Made by a program: the position numbers and the translations under genes. A model generated the notes under the pieces. That model ran no database searches. It was not told where the DNA came from and saw only the letters and a list, made by a program, of their open reading frames with translations. A stretch of 64,000 nucleotides of DNA from Drechslerella dactyloides (taxonomy: Eukaryota; Ascomycota; Orbiliomycetes; Orbiliales; Orbiliaceae): the NCBI GenBank assembly GCA_020064725.1, contig JAGTWJ010000002.1:3224001-3288000 (forward strand), in the 5' to 3' direction. The stretch's first letter is position 1. Every line of letters starts with the position of its first letter. Positions 10,300 through 21,524 of this stretch are shown here, in pieces.

Positions 10300-12425
10300 T
10301 CACGCCTTCTTCTTGCCAATGGCGATATCGACAAGCTGCTTGATCCTCTTACTCAACATGTTCCACCCCTCCGGCGTCTCCCAGACCCGATGCGGGGCCT
10401 TCGATACGATGTCCCACGAGATCAAATTATCCGTCACCTTCGTCATCCCCTTCTGCCAGCGACTCCACCGCTCGTCCGTCTTGACGTTCTCACCGCTCGT
10501 AACGACGACAAGCGGTATTTTCCGCTCCAGCGTCTCCCGCGACGTTGTTATCTCGGCTTTCGTGAACGTGTTGGCGGCGAGGCTCTCCTGTAGTTTCGCG
10601 GAGATGAGGCGTGGGTTCGACGCGCTGCTGCGGCCGAAGATGCGGTCTTCACGGGTGCGCGAGCGGAAGAGCGCGGGGATGAGCGTCTCGATGCCGAGCG
10701 GGGAGATGACGCCGCGGAACCACAGGAGGAAGCCGCGGGAGGGGGAGGCTAGCGTTGGGAGGTAGTCTTCGTGCAGGGGGTCGATGAGGAGGAGACCCTT
10801 GATGTTCTTGTCGTGCCGCGCGGCGAAGATGCGAGAGTATATCCTGTTCACCGTTGGTAAGTCGATCTACTATGCCCAAGTGTAAAATTTAGATGCTACG
10901 TACGACCCGACGCCGTGAGAGACGAGGATGAACGGCCCCGCCTCGCCAATCTTCGCCAGCGCCTCGCTCAGCGCATCCGCGACCATACCCGCGCTCAACG
11001 GACTCGGTGCGACGTCGCTAAACCCATACCCGGGTCTATCCCAATAACACAGCCGTCCAATCGTCCCGTTAACGTAAGCGTCATGCGCCCAGTCCAGCAT
11101 TCCGCCGCCGACGGCCCGCTCGCCAGCCTCGAGGAACACCGTGACGTTCTCGCGCGTGTTATTCGTATCGTGCCGCGACGTGCAGTACAAGTGCACCTGG
11201 TAGCTGTGGTCGTCGACCCAGATGCGGCGGCCGGGAGTCTTGAGGCTGTGGTCGTACGCGCGGAGGGAGAGCGTGCCCGTGAAGAGGACGGCGATGAGGA
11301 GGAAGACGATGGTGACGGTGATGGAGGAGAAGACGGAGAGCAGTTCTTTGAGGGAGCGGCGGGTCTCCGTGCGGCCCGTCAGGCGCTCTTCCTCGCCCTT
11401 CTTGCCCCATTCGACGGTCCGGTCGACGATGACCTGCGATGGCAATCATGCACAGGATCAATTGGGTGTTTATGTTAAGGTAAGCAAGCGTTTGCAGTGA
11501 CTTGTACGTACCGCGAAGATTGTCACGGAGAGGACAAAGACGCTCGTCGTGATTCCAATCCATCCTTCTTCCTATACGACGCCATCAGCATGCATACTCA
11601 ATCGACACACCGGCCGACCGATCGTCCAGTCGACTATATGTGATGATATGCAGAAGTTATGTAGGAGTTTATGTGGATATGTGCACTTACAGATCGAAGG
11701 TCCGGCACGGACAGCACCAGGATCATATCAACCAGCAGCAGCACCGCCATCACAATCTGCACAATCTGCGCCGCGCGCGACGGCACCGTGAACGAAAACA
11801 GCAGCAGCGCAAGCACGCCAATCGCCAGCGTCGAGCATGCGAATGCGAACCAACCCCCGCCCCGCGAGTGCATGCCTGCACAAAGATACAACATTAGTCT
11901 TGCCTTCGACATCCCGGTATGACATCATGTCAATTGAATATGTGTGGATTTGTGCGTACCTGGTGGGTTCACGAATGTCGTGACGAGAAGGATGAGCCAT
12001 GCTCCACAGGCGACGGCGAAGAGCAGCAGTGCAAAGTACCGTAGGAACCGGATGCTCCATAGATTCAGCGGCGTGACGGCCGGGTCGTCGATATCTATCC
12101 CGTCCCAACAACGGACCCATCAACCGCATCAGCACAAAAACAGCCCACATGCACATACATTTTACGAATATACGGAGTTTCAATGCGAAATATATAAAGG
12201 GAGAGAGCAACGCTACAACGCACCCAGTGGCGGCTGCCCGGAAACGCCGTGGTGGCCGGCCAGCAACCTTGTCCGCTCGTCCGGCTCGTCTTCGTGAAGC
12301 GTCCTGGACCCGCCGTCGGTATCGCCGCCGTTATCTACACTATCAGCCTTGGAAACTCTGACCGCGGGCGGGGAGGTGCCGGTGGTGGTCGGCTTGGAGG
12401 CTCCATTGTCGGCATTACCATTCAT
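10300..12425 (-). CDS. DUF2417-type membrane protein with alpha/beta-hydrolase fold (551 aa)
   Basis: Six exons: 12224-12425, 11960-12094, 11691-11875, 11512-11571, 10904-11433 and 10300-10843. The N-terminus is a polar cytosolic tail with D-E-R-T-R-L-L, followed by several membrane spans, for example in exons 2 and 3 (F-A-L-L-L-F-A-V-A-C and V-L-A-L-L-L-F-S-F) and one near the start of exon 5. An alpha/beta-hydrolase-like domain follows, with L-E-A-G, W-D-R-P-G-Y-G-F-S and I-D-P-L-H-E-D. This matches fungal integral membrane proteins with DUF2417 next to a hydrolase domain; substrate and membrane are unknown. The usual nucleophile elbow G-x-S-x-G is replaced by V-S-H-G-V-G-S, with Gly where Ser is expected. 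All splice phases agree. Confidence 0.8.
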
Positions 12426-15003
12426 GATCGCGTAACCTGGTGGGCTGTCCCGTACGTATGTGATTCAGCGAATTCAATGCAGCACGGCCGGTAGGATTTA
12501 TGCTACGGGTGCAGTGTAGTGCAGGCGGCCAACGGTTCGAGGACGTAACGCAATTCGACCAACCGCTCGAGACGAGGAAGTACGTAAGGGAAAGGCGATG
12601 GTGATCGGACCGGCGAAGAGGAAGGAACGGATAGAGGTATCTACTAATGTAATGTCATGTATGTATGTATCTGTGAATGCTATGCATGCATGCGGGCGTC
12701 GACTCGATGGGATAGGATGGTGCACTCGATAGGAAACTGCAACAGAGCGGCGGCGTTCAACAGGCCAGAGCGTTAACAGCGGCGCCACCAGTCATGGACC
12801 GAACAGACGAGTGCGCATGCACGCGCATGCAACTGATAAAGAAACGATGGCTTTGCTTTGCCAATCCGATCGATGGTATTGAGAACGTGCTGCGTATGAA
12901 ATACAGTCTATGTTTCTATCGTACATTCGTGCAGCGCTAGGAAATAAATATAAATCACCGATGCCAGAACGTTTTTCCCCAGACCGAAAAACCCGGGATG
13001 TCATGTTCGTTCGAGGCTGCCGCAAACATTAACCTCCAATGACGTAAAAGTTAAAGTGCACCTCGCCGCCCGCCGCCCTCGTGATTCCAACCGACTCCAC
13101 ACCAGCTACCTTTGGTTCTCGCCATTCGAGAACTTCGATTCGCCAACGTCCGTTTCCCCGACCCGATCGTCGAGCGGACAATCCAGCTGCGGCAGGTGCC
13201 GACACGGATGTATATACGGTGGGTGTTGTACTGTACTTCCCCGTACAGTGAGTGTCATCTAGCAGGTTTGTATCGTGTATACCTCTCCTGCTACGACGGC
13301 CGACGTTCCGCACTGCCGTTCACTTCCTCGACCTTGCTGCCCGCCTGCACCGCTCGTCGTCGCCGACCGCGGGCGCCGAATGCCACCATGGGCGGGATAA
13401 CCACGTAGAACGAAAACAGGGCAATGATGATCACCGACGACGTGAGCACCATCCTGCTTCTATATTGTATATACGCTCCGGTCTTTCGACGGGAGCTAGG
13501 AGGAGAAGTATCGAGCGACCAACAACGGGACGAGACGAGACGGCGGGCGACTGAGCGAACGCGAAGTTTAAGCTGGGACGAGCGAGCGAGGGAGCGACGG
13601 CCCAAGATGGGCGAACCGACGAGACAGCCGGGGTACCGATGGCGACAGGCGGACGGGAGAAAGTAACGTAACGTAACGAGCCGAGTCTGATCGATCCGAT
13701 CTATCTGAGCTGTCTGTCTGTGAGGTGTGTATGTCTGGATATCTGCACCGTGCCGCTCCGGAAGAATGCTGCGTGCTTTGAACCCGAACGTCGACAGGAA
13801 CCCTCGACCGACCGAAATATATACGAAGGACGGATAGTAGTGCACCGTAACACAAAGCTCGTAAGTAACCCTTGAAAGAAAGAAAGCCTCCCCCTCAAGT
13901 ATTCAAGTATTCGAAGGCAAGTAAATGAATGCAGACGGAGCAAGAAAAAATAAACACCATGCAGCAGCAGCGGGCTTCCGCGACCGCCGTGTTTTAATTA
14001 CTAAATTGCAGGCATGCCCCGTACCCGTGCCGTCCATACATACATACATCCCCAGTCGGCCTAACCAGCTGCGAGTAACGGACGGGTGTGTTCCAAGGGG
14101 GAAGAATGCTGAGCCCAGCACAGCCGGCCAGGCAGCTTCATTGGCCCGCGAGCTCCAGCATTCTCCGCTTTTGGCAGGCCTGGCACGTCAGACCGCGAGG
14201 CCCAAAACGAGACCTGTGCAATCTAAATCGCAGACGCACCCGCAGCACTCGCTATACCGAAGCTCAAAGCCTCCACGGGCCGGGTGGCTCATATGATCAG
14301 TCGTACGGTTAATATAACATACTAAGCACATATTTAATCTAGCATCTATAAATATACGTGAGGGTAAGTAAGTAAGTCTTAAGTAGTTAAATCCGCCGGC
14401 CGTGCTCGAGGTTTAATAATATGGATCTTACGACCTCTGCCGGTAATTATGTAATGGACGTCAGCAGCGGAGGGGAAGTTCAACCGTCGGCGCATATTAC
14501 CAAGCGCTGCACATGCGTATACAGGCTTTTATATAATCAACGCTCCGGATTACTCTTCCTGTGATATGATAGCTATCGATTATATTGTCGTGAATAGTGC
14601 ATACATGCGCCTGTCTATAGATACTAAGATTACAGTTACAAGAGCTAACGTTAGCTATTATCTTGCCCAGTCCACCAACAGCAGACCGCGGCCCCGCATG
14701 TAGCAGTGGTGTATACGTAGATGAAAACAACCAAGCAGTCCAAACCGTAAAGCAGCGCTAAATCCACACCAACAAGGAAACTAGACAAAATGCAATCCAC
14801 GAGACCGGACCGGACCCTCTGCTCACCAGAATAGTAGCAGCACCCATCTTCCATCTTCCCCCAAGTTTCTGTCTTCTTGGAAATAAAATCGCAGGTCAAG
14901 TGACAGACAGCCTGACCCTGCAAAAGCCACCCCGTGACTCTTATATCATATTCGAAACACTCGACCTCTTTCACTCAATCAAAAACCCCTATCGATCGAT
15001 CGA
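12426..15003. other. Long intergenic region, no supported gene
   Basis: This 2.6-kb stretch lies between the 5' end of the DUF2417 gene and the 3' end of the EEP gene. Frames up to 184 codons (13291-13845 minus) overlap each other on both strands, look compositionally random and lack motifs. Short runs such as tacatacatacatc (14040-14051) and cgatcgatcgatc (14992-15004) occur. Confidence 0.55.
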
Positions 15004-16372
15004 TCACCATATGCGAATGTTGCCCCAGACCCCAAAGTGGTCCGAAATAAACACCTCCGGCTGCTTCGTCGTCTTCTGCCCCGCGCCGATAACCGCAACC
15101 TGCTCAACCGTCATCCGATCGCCCGGCGGATACAATATCTTGTCGAACCGCCGCTTCGGATACGGCTGCTGCTCCCCGTCCCCGGACTGATACCCCCACG
15201 TGTGGCCCCGGGGATCCTCATCCTGGCCCCCGCCCTCCAGATACGCATCCTTGAGCCCCACCTCCACCGGCAGATACGAGTCGAAGGGGTCGATCGGGTT
15301 CATATCGCCCGCGATCAGGCCCGTGTACACGTTCGAGTCGTGCAGCACGAGCCGTCCCGCCTGCTTCATCTGGTTGACGCGCAGCGGCGTCGGCGGCACC
15401 AGCGACTCGAGGTGCGTGTTGCCCACGCGCACGGTCACCGTCTGCGAGGTGTGCGCGGAGGCCGCCTCGACGTCGACGAAGAGACAGTCGCGGTTGAAGT
15501 CCGAGTCGTAGTGCAGTCGTAGGACGGTCTTGACGGGCATGCGGCGGTCAACGAGCGTAAGGGTGCCGTAGTGGCTTTTCGTCCACACGCCGGCGTCCGT
15601 GGATACGTCCGTGACGAAGAAATTGCGCTGGACCCATTCGTTTTCGGCGATGGATTTGACCATGCTGTGGTTGATCTCCTGGAAGACGATGATGGCGGGT
15701 GATATCGTGTCGATCCCGCTGACGAGCAGCGAGCGCAGGTAGGAGAGCGCGGCGTCGATGCGGTTCTCGGGCTCCGGCGAGGAGAAGTCGACGTTCCAGG
15801 TGATCAGTGCGAAGTTCGAGCGCGGCTCCGTGCGCACGCCCAGTTCATCCGTGCTCTGGATCGACTTCCATACCCGCTCGTCGCTGTCGAAGGCGTTGAT
15901 GGGGAGGACGTGGGCGACGCCTGCGTCTTGGCTTGGGATCCGGCCTGAAGGTGTGTGCTGCATGACGGTGAAGGACGAGCGGTTAGCGACTGTTGGCACT
16001 CTCAACCGACGATTGAGCAAGCTGCGGACGAAGCGGCGGGACGGTTGGAAGGCACGCTGTATATGCGCCATCGACCGAACCGACGTTGGGTGGTCTATCA
16101 TATGCGATGATGTTACACCGACGGAGCTCGCTCGTATCGACAGCAGTCCAAACCTGGATCCTGCCAGCAGCCAGCCGACCGACGAGCTCTGACGCAAACA
16201 ATAGCGCAAGAACAGCACTTACAGGAAGATGGACAAGGTCAAAGCTCGATATCGTCCGCGCTATCAGCACCAGCGCCAGCATGACCACGAACGCTCGAAA
16301 ACGCCGACTCGACACCGTGTGCGCAACATAGTGTCGCGCGACGTCCAGCGGCGAAGGGTATGTCGTCACCAT
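15004..16372 (-). CDS. EEP-family phosphodiesterase, membrane-anchored
   Basis: The C-terminal exon encodes an endonuclease/exonuclease/phosphatase domain with all main motifs: T-W-N-V-D, V-F-Q-E-I-N, N-T-H-L-E-S, G-D-M-N-P-I-D and S-D-H-F-G-V. These are metal and catalytic residues of Mg-dependent phosphodiesterases, and the layout is closest to the TDP2-like branch. The substrate is inferred, not shown. A first exon (16223-16372, starting MVTTYPSPLD; an in-frame ATG also at 16390) encodes a hydrophobic segment V-V-M-L-A-L-V-L-I-A and ends at a consensus GTAAGT donor. The acceptor is ambiguous. One choice starts exon 2 at 16056 (166-nt intron). The other starts at 15957, after a CTAAC branch site, giving 367 aa. 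The 404-codon open frame alone would start within the intron. Confidence 0.75.
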
Positions 16373-16390
16373 CTTGCGGGTCGGCTCCAT

Positions 16391-19300
16391 GGACGACGCG
16401 CTGCGGCAGTGAGGTCGAGCGGCAGCCGGAAGTCGAGGCCAGGACAAAGACGCAAGCAGGGATGGGGCCGTGGCCGACCGACCGCGAGGCATCTGGAGGC
16501 CGCTCAATCGGTCCGATAGACCTCTCGAGGCTACAATTGCGACTTTTTGAAGCGGACAAAAAACAGCTCCCTACCTAGGTAGGTATCTATCTATCTGGAC
16601 CGGCGGGTATAGTGGCGAAGGAGATCTAGCATGACCTGACCGGTGCGCCGCAAGCCCGAGTAACGAAAGTATCGTATCGTATCGTAACGTAACGTAATCC
16701 GAATATCGTAGCGGTATCGGGGTGGCGGTACGGATGTATCGAGGAGTGGACACTTCAATTCGGACGGCTACCAACGGGATCTCGAGATCTGTACTGTCCG
16801 GAACAGCAAGGTGAACGCGATGCGATCAATCGATTGGGGAAACGGTACGGAGCGGTGTCGGAGCGGTATGTACCGTACGTTTGTAAAATATGTATGTATG
16901 TATGGCGTGGGAGGACTGAAGCAGGGAGACGAATCGCACTTCTGCAAGGGACAGACAGCAAGACGGACAGGCAGGCAGAAGCAGGCAGCATTAAACTTTT
17001 GGCGAGGGAAGGCAGGAGGAGCATCCGGAATGTCGACACAATCTGGCGGAAAACGTAAACTCTGCTTGCGTCTGTCTCCTCTCCTCTCTTCACTTCTCCT
17101 GTCCTGTCCCGTACCGTCCTGTCTTGTTCTGGCCGGCTCCTGGGCAGGGAGATGCCGGCCCGCCTGGCAGGCTGGCAGGCGGGCTTGTCTGGCTTGTCGT
17201 CAAACGGGGACTGGCGCATTGCATTGCAGAGGCCAGGTTTATTTATATGCTGCAGGCGATATTAACTTATTGTCCACGACCTCGCGGATGCCCACGGGCT
17301 GGGGCACGGCGGCAGCGGCGGCCACGGTGCCCTCTGATAGGCCGGCCCGTTCATTTTGGACGGAGGCCTCGCGAGAGCAGTTCCGGCTGGAGGGCGATGG
17401 TCTGGAGTAGCTGCCTGGATGGGTAGACGTCGTCGCTGTCGCCAGGCTGGGGGGCCTCCTTAATCTCGTTTGATTGGCCAGTCGTCTCGCACCGTCGGGT
17501 CGAGCTTGCGGAATTTGGTTCCAAGCTGGGCGGGCCCTGATTCACTCTTCCTTTCTTTCATTCCACCACGTTGCCACAATCAAACATGGTCGAATGCGCG
17601 TTATCATAAAATGTAATGTCGACCGGATGCCACACTCCTAATTCGACTGCGGCAATGATATGTCGCCGTGGCAAATGAACGAGAGGCATGCTGCAGGGTA
17701 ATTTTAGACGACCGCGTGGACACCGATTCGAGTGTGCATCGCAAGGCATCCGCATTCCAGAGCTGAATAAGACGCTCGTCAGAAAAAAATTATAACTCTG
17801 GTCTCGTGGGCATCGAAATGCGGGGAAGCCGCCCTCCATCTTTTCGTTCCATCCATCCGGGGTAATATAATATAACTCCTAAGCTTCGCAACTAAACATG
17901 ACAGTCGCCATAGTCAGCGGCGCATGGCTCGGGAGGCCCGTGTATATAATTGAGCACATGTAGTACATACCGCTAGTGAACGTACTAGTCACGCCAGCTC
18001 TGCACGTCGAAATTAGCGACGTTTGGTCGAGATTACGTCGAGCGCGAGCTTGCGCCTTTTCACGGCGACAGCTCATTGGTGGGCGCAAACTGCTCCTCGG
18101 CCGGCAGCCCAGCTCGACGTCGACTCGACTCGCACATGATCGGTTCGTGTTCGTCTATCGTCCGGCCCTCAGTCCCAGGTGGCGTCGAAGCTTCGCTCTT
18201 TTTAAGCTTTGCATTGCAATATAGCCTGAATGGCTATGCATGCCGAGTCGCTGCTTGCTCACCGCAGACGCTTTAGCACTGTCAGAGAAGTGAAAGGAAT
18301 TGGAGCTAGCTAGGAGGATAACTTGGTGATTGTCTTGAGTTCCGACGGACCAACATGTTGCATACCGGGATTTCAATCTTGTGGGTGATATCGAATCTGC
18401 TATGAATTGGTGATTGCGGGTTGGCGAAGCTTGGTGGTATGTACAGTATGCACATAATATACTTTATATGAAACATCGATATCGAACGAGCAGGCGAACG
18501 ATAATATGGCGCCGTCTGACACCTGGCGATATCCCGACGTGGGTCGACAAAGGTCCATCGATATCCACTTATCGATAAATACCCATCGGCTGCTCGACGT
18601 CGTCAGCGGGGATGGAAACGCTCGAAATGGAAAGAAATCGGCCCATCACCAGATTTTCGTGGCCCCGGTCCATGTCGACGAGGTCACCGGCGCCATGGAA
18701 GAACGGTCTGCCTATCCTCGCGAGACGTTGGGATTGCTAGCGCCAGTGCGAAACCGCTAGCTCATGTGTTCTCTCAACCTCGGATGCACTGCGCCGACGG
18801 TCAACATTCGACCGATGATGATGATACGAGGTTGCATTGGTCCTCACAGCTGCCTGCTCGTCTGTCTGTCGGGTTCCACCAGCTAGCTGCGTGCGCGAGC
18901 TCCACACCGTCGGGATACCTTCTTCTTTGAATTGAATGGGGCCGCCGTCCCCTCTTCTCCACGTCCACGAGTTCTCGTTTCCGTCGCAGTGGGTCAGGTC
19001 ATCATGAGCTGGAGATTGTGTTTGCGATAGTGTTCTCGTGCATTTTAATATTCGGCTATGATATTATACGCACATATTCGATAGTTGCATACTTCAGCAG
19101 CATATACTGCATGCATATACACGCAAACACACATGCCTGCACTGGCCACGAAGCTAGCAGACAATACCGATAGATGGAACATACGTTCAATAGATAGGTA
19201 GACAGCGAGTTCGACCAAATGGAGGTAATTGACGTCCCGATATGGTGGCCGCCGGGTTTTATCCCACTACCTGGTAAAAAAACTAGACCAGTCGGCTATA

Positions 19301-21524
19301 GACATTGCATTTGCCCCTTCCCTTCCTGCCAGCACAGCTCGACGATTCTCGGGCCTCCATCCGGCTCCAGAGAACACGCACACACAATTGTTCGAGGAGA
19401 AGTCACATCAAAATGCTCGATGTGCAGAGAGAGCGGATGGAGGAGAGCTGAGGCATGCGATCCCACTCACCAACACCGACGAACACCCTGCTCGTCGTGC
19501 TGCATGACTGCTGCACGATTGTGGGGCTCTCTGGATCGAATGGGGATAGCGTCATGCTGCTTCTCCTTCGTCCTGCGCGTCTTCCTCGTTTGTTCCTGTT
19601 GTCTTTTCTCGTGGGCTCTAGCGCCGATTTGCCGTTCTTCCTTCCATTGCGATACTTGCGTGCTTGTCGACGGAGGCAGGGAATGGGGAAGCAAACGTTT
19701 GGATCACGACCGTCCTCTCGGCTGTTCTCCCACTCGCGCAATGCAGAATAGAATGCAAGCACTCGCTGCTTGATGCAACTTCTGAATTGCCCCTCGAGCT
19801 ACCGAGTTTGTCTCCCCCTCCGCCCGGCCTGCAGGCTGGGCACGACGTTGTCGACGACATAACGCCAGTATGATATAATGGCGCGATATAGCAGGTAACG
19901 TTTTTTGTGATTTTTGTTTTTCTTGTTTCCTTCGCCCGTTGCCCGGTTTGAGAGGATGCGTACATCTGGGCATGTCACCGCAAGTTTCAGCGAATGAGGT
20001 CGCGACCTGGGATGGATCGCGCCGCCGGTACCTGAGTCGGTGTACAGTACCGCCGCCGTTCGCTCGCCACCCATTCGTCTCGAAGACTGGAAGGAAAGGA
20101 ACGGGCGAATGAACGGGCGGTATTCAGCTGCACTCATTGCGAGCCAGGTTAGATCATGCCGGCAGCCAGCAGGGAAGGAGCCTGAAGACGGACAGACAAG
20201 ACAGCTCCAGAAAAAGCCAAAATGACGCCCAGCACGATCGCTCGATCGAGGAAGCCAGCCGCCGTCCCTGACCTGACTGTGGATCGACCGTCTCGAGTTC
20301 GACGCCTGCCTACTTTCGCAGACTCTGAGCCGGCCCTGTCTGCGGCCTTTTTCCCGCCTGCTGCGGCGGCGAGGGGTCCGATGTTGGCAGCATTCCTCGC
20401 TCGTTTGCCCTTAGGACCTTCTCGAAACGTGCTGATGGAATACGACGGCGTGCAGCATAGCCCGCCTATATTTATATATTGCCCAGGCTGGGTCGTTTTG
20501 CAGTCTTGATTTTGATGTGATCTGTGTCGAGGGAGCGGTGCGTAGAGCTCTGTGACAGTCGACAGCCGCAGGATCAAACGCGATCGCAGGCCGTTTCAAG
20601 AGTCCGCCTGCCTGAGTGCCGCTGTGTAGACTGCATGTTGGAGCAGCAGGAGCAGTTGGCGATGTCGAGTCCGTTCCGTAGAACGGGAGCCGTGATCGGG
20701 AGCCGTGATCGTGGTCGAGAAGAAGGGCTGTCGTCGGGCGCCCCAATCAGGCCCGGCCCACTCAACACCATCGTCTCAATTAACCAATTAACCACCAATT
20801 GACCCGCCAGCCCGCACATAAACGTCCCCCATCTCCATCTCCGTCTCCCGCCCCGATCTCGCAACCTTCTCCTCCTCCTCCTCCTCCTCATCAGCTTCCG
20901 TCCGTTCTTCCATCTCGCTCGCACTGCTTGCCGACGGACGCCCGCGCGGAATCGCATCGCTAGCCGCCTCGAACCAGAGCACGCCGGCCGCCGTTACTCA
21001 GCTCCAGGGCCCAGATATCGACCTCCAGGATCTGGCTGAACTAAGATACCCGTTATATAATCCTCCATCGCAGCCTCCTCCTCCTCGTCTTGCGCCGTGC
21101 AGCCCCGCCCAGCCCAGGTTCGACTTATTCAGCATCCGCTCCGGGTCCCGTACCATAAGCAGCCGGGTGATTGCGCTCGCCCATCGACGGCACTTTCCTG
21201 AACCTTAAGCCTGGCCTCCCTCGCTCGCCCAACATCTCGACGAAACCCTATCCAACGGAACCAACAAGCCCGTCGCTCGCCTCCTGACGTACCTCGCCGC
21301 CGATAACAAGCAGCTTCACTGCTCCGGACCTCGGAATCGACCCCCTGGAGGGAAAATACGCTCACGATAGCAGCCGGTGGAAATTAACTACCTAGCGTCT
21401 CCCTCGACAATCCTCCAATCCTGCAGCTGACCGTCCTGGTGTCTCCTGTCTGCTGCCTGCCGACGCGGCACCACCATCGATCGCACCTCGACATCGCCAC
21501 GGCATTCGATCCCGCCTCTACGCC
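16391..21524. other. 5-kb region without a recognisable gene, upstream of creB
   Basis: This is the longest gap in the window, between two divergent genes. Frames up to 199 codons (16811-17410 plus) and 184 codons (19219-19773 plus) lack motifs, overlap antisense frames and have no fitting splice sites. Runs of cgtatcgtatcgtaacgtaacgtaa type occur near 16670-16698. Pyrimidine-rich DNA and an 18-nt run of tcc repeats (about 20869-20886) precede creB and probably belong to its promoter and leader. Confidence 0.5.

Noticed and set aside
10915..11478. 187-codon plus-strand frame
   Set aside because: It is antisense to the DUF2417 gene's fifth exon, is Arg/Asp-rich shadow sequence and has no motif.
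12521..12560. GGTTCGA-like B-box suggesting a tRNA
   Set aside because: No A-box, acceptor stem or anticodon arm can be built around it. No other site in the window gave a cloverleaf.
13291..13845. 184-codon minus-strand frame in the 12.4-15 kb gap
   Set aside because: It overlaps several equally long frames on both strands, has random composition rich in Arg/Ser and no splice partner.
19219..19773. 184-codon plus-strand frame upstream of creB
   Set aside because: Cys/Arg/Ser-rich random composition, overlapped by antisense frames, no recognisable domain.
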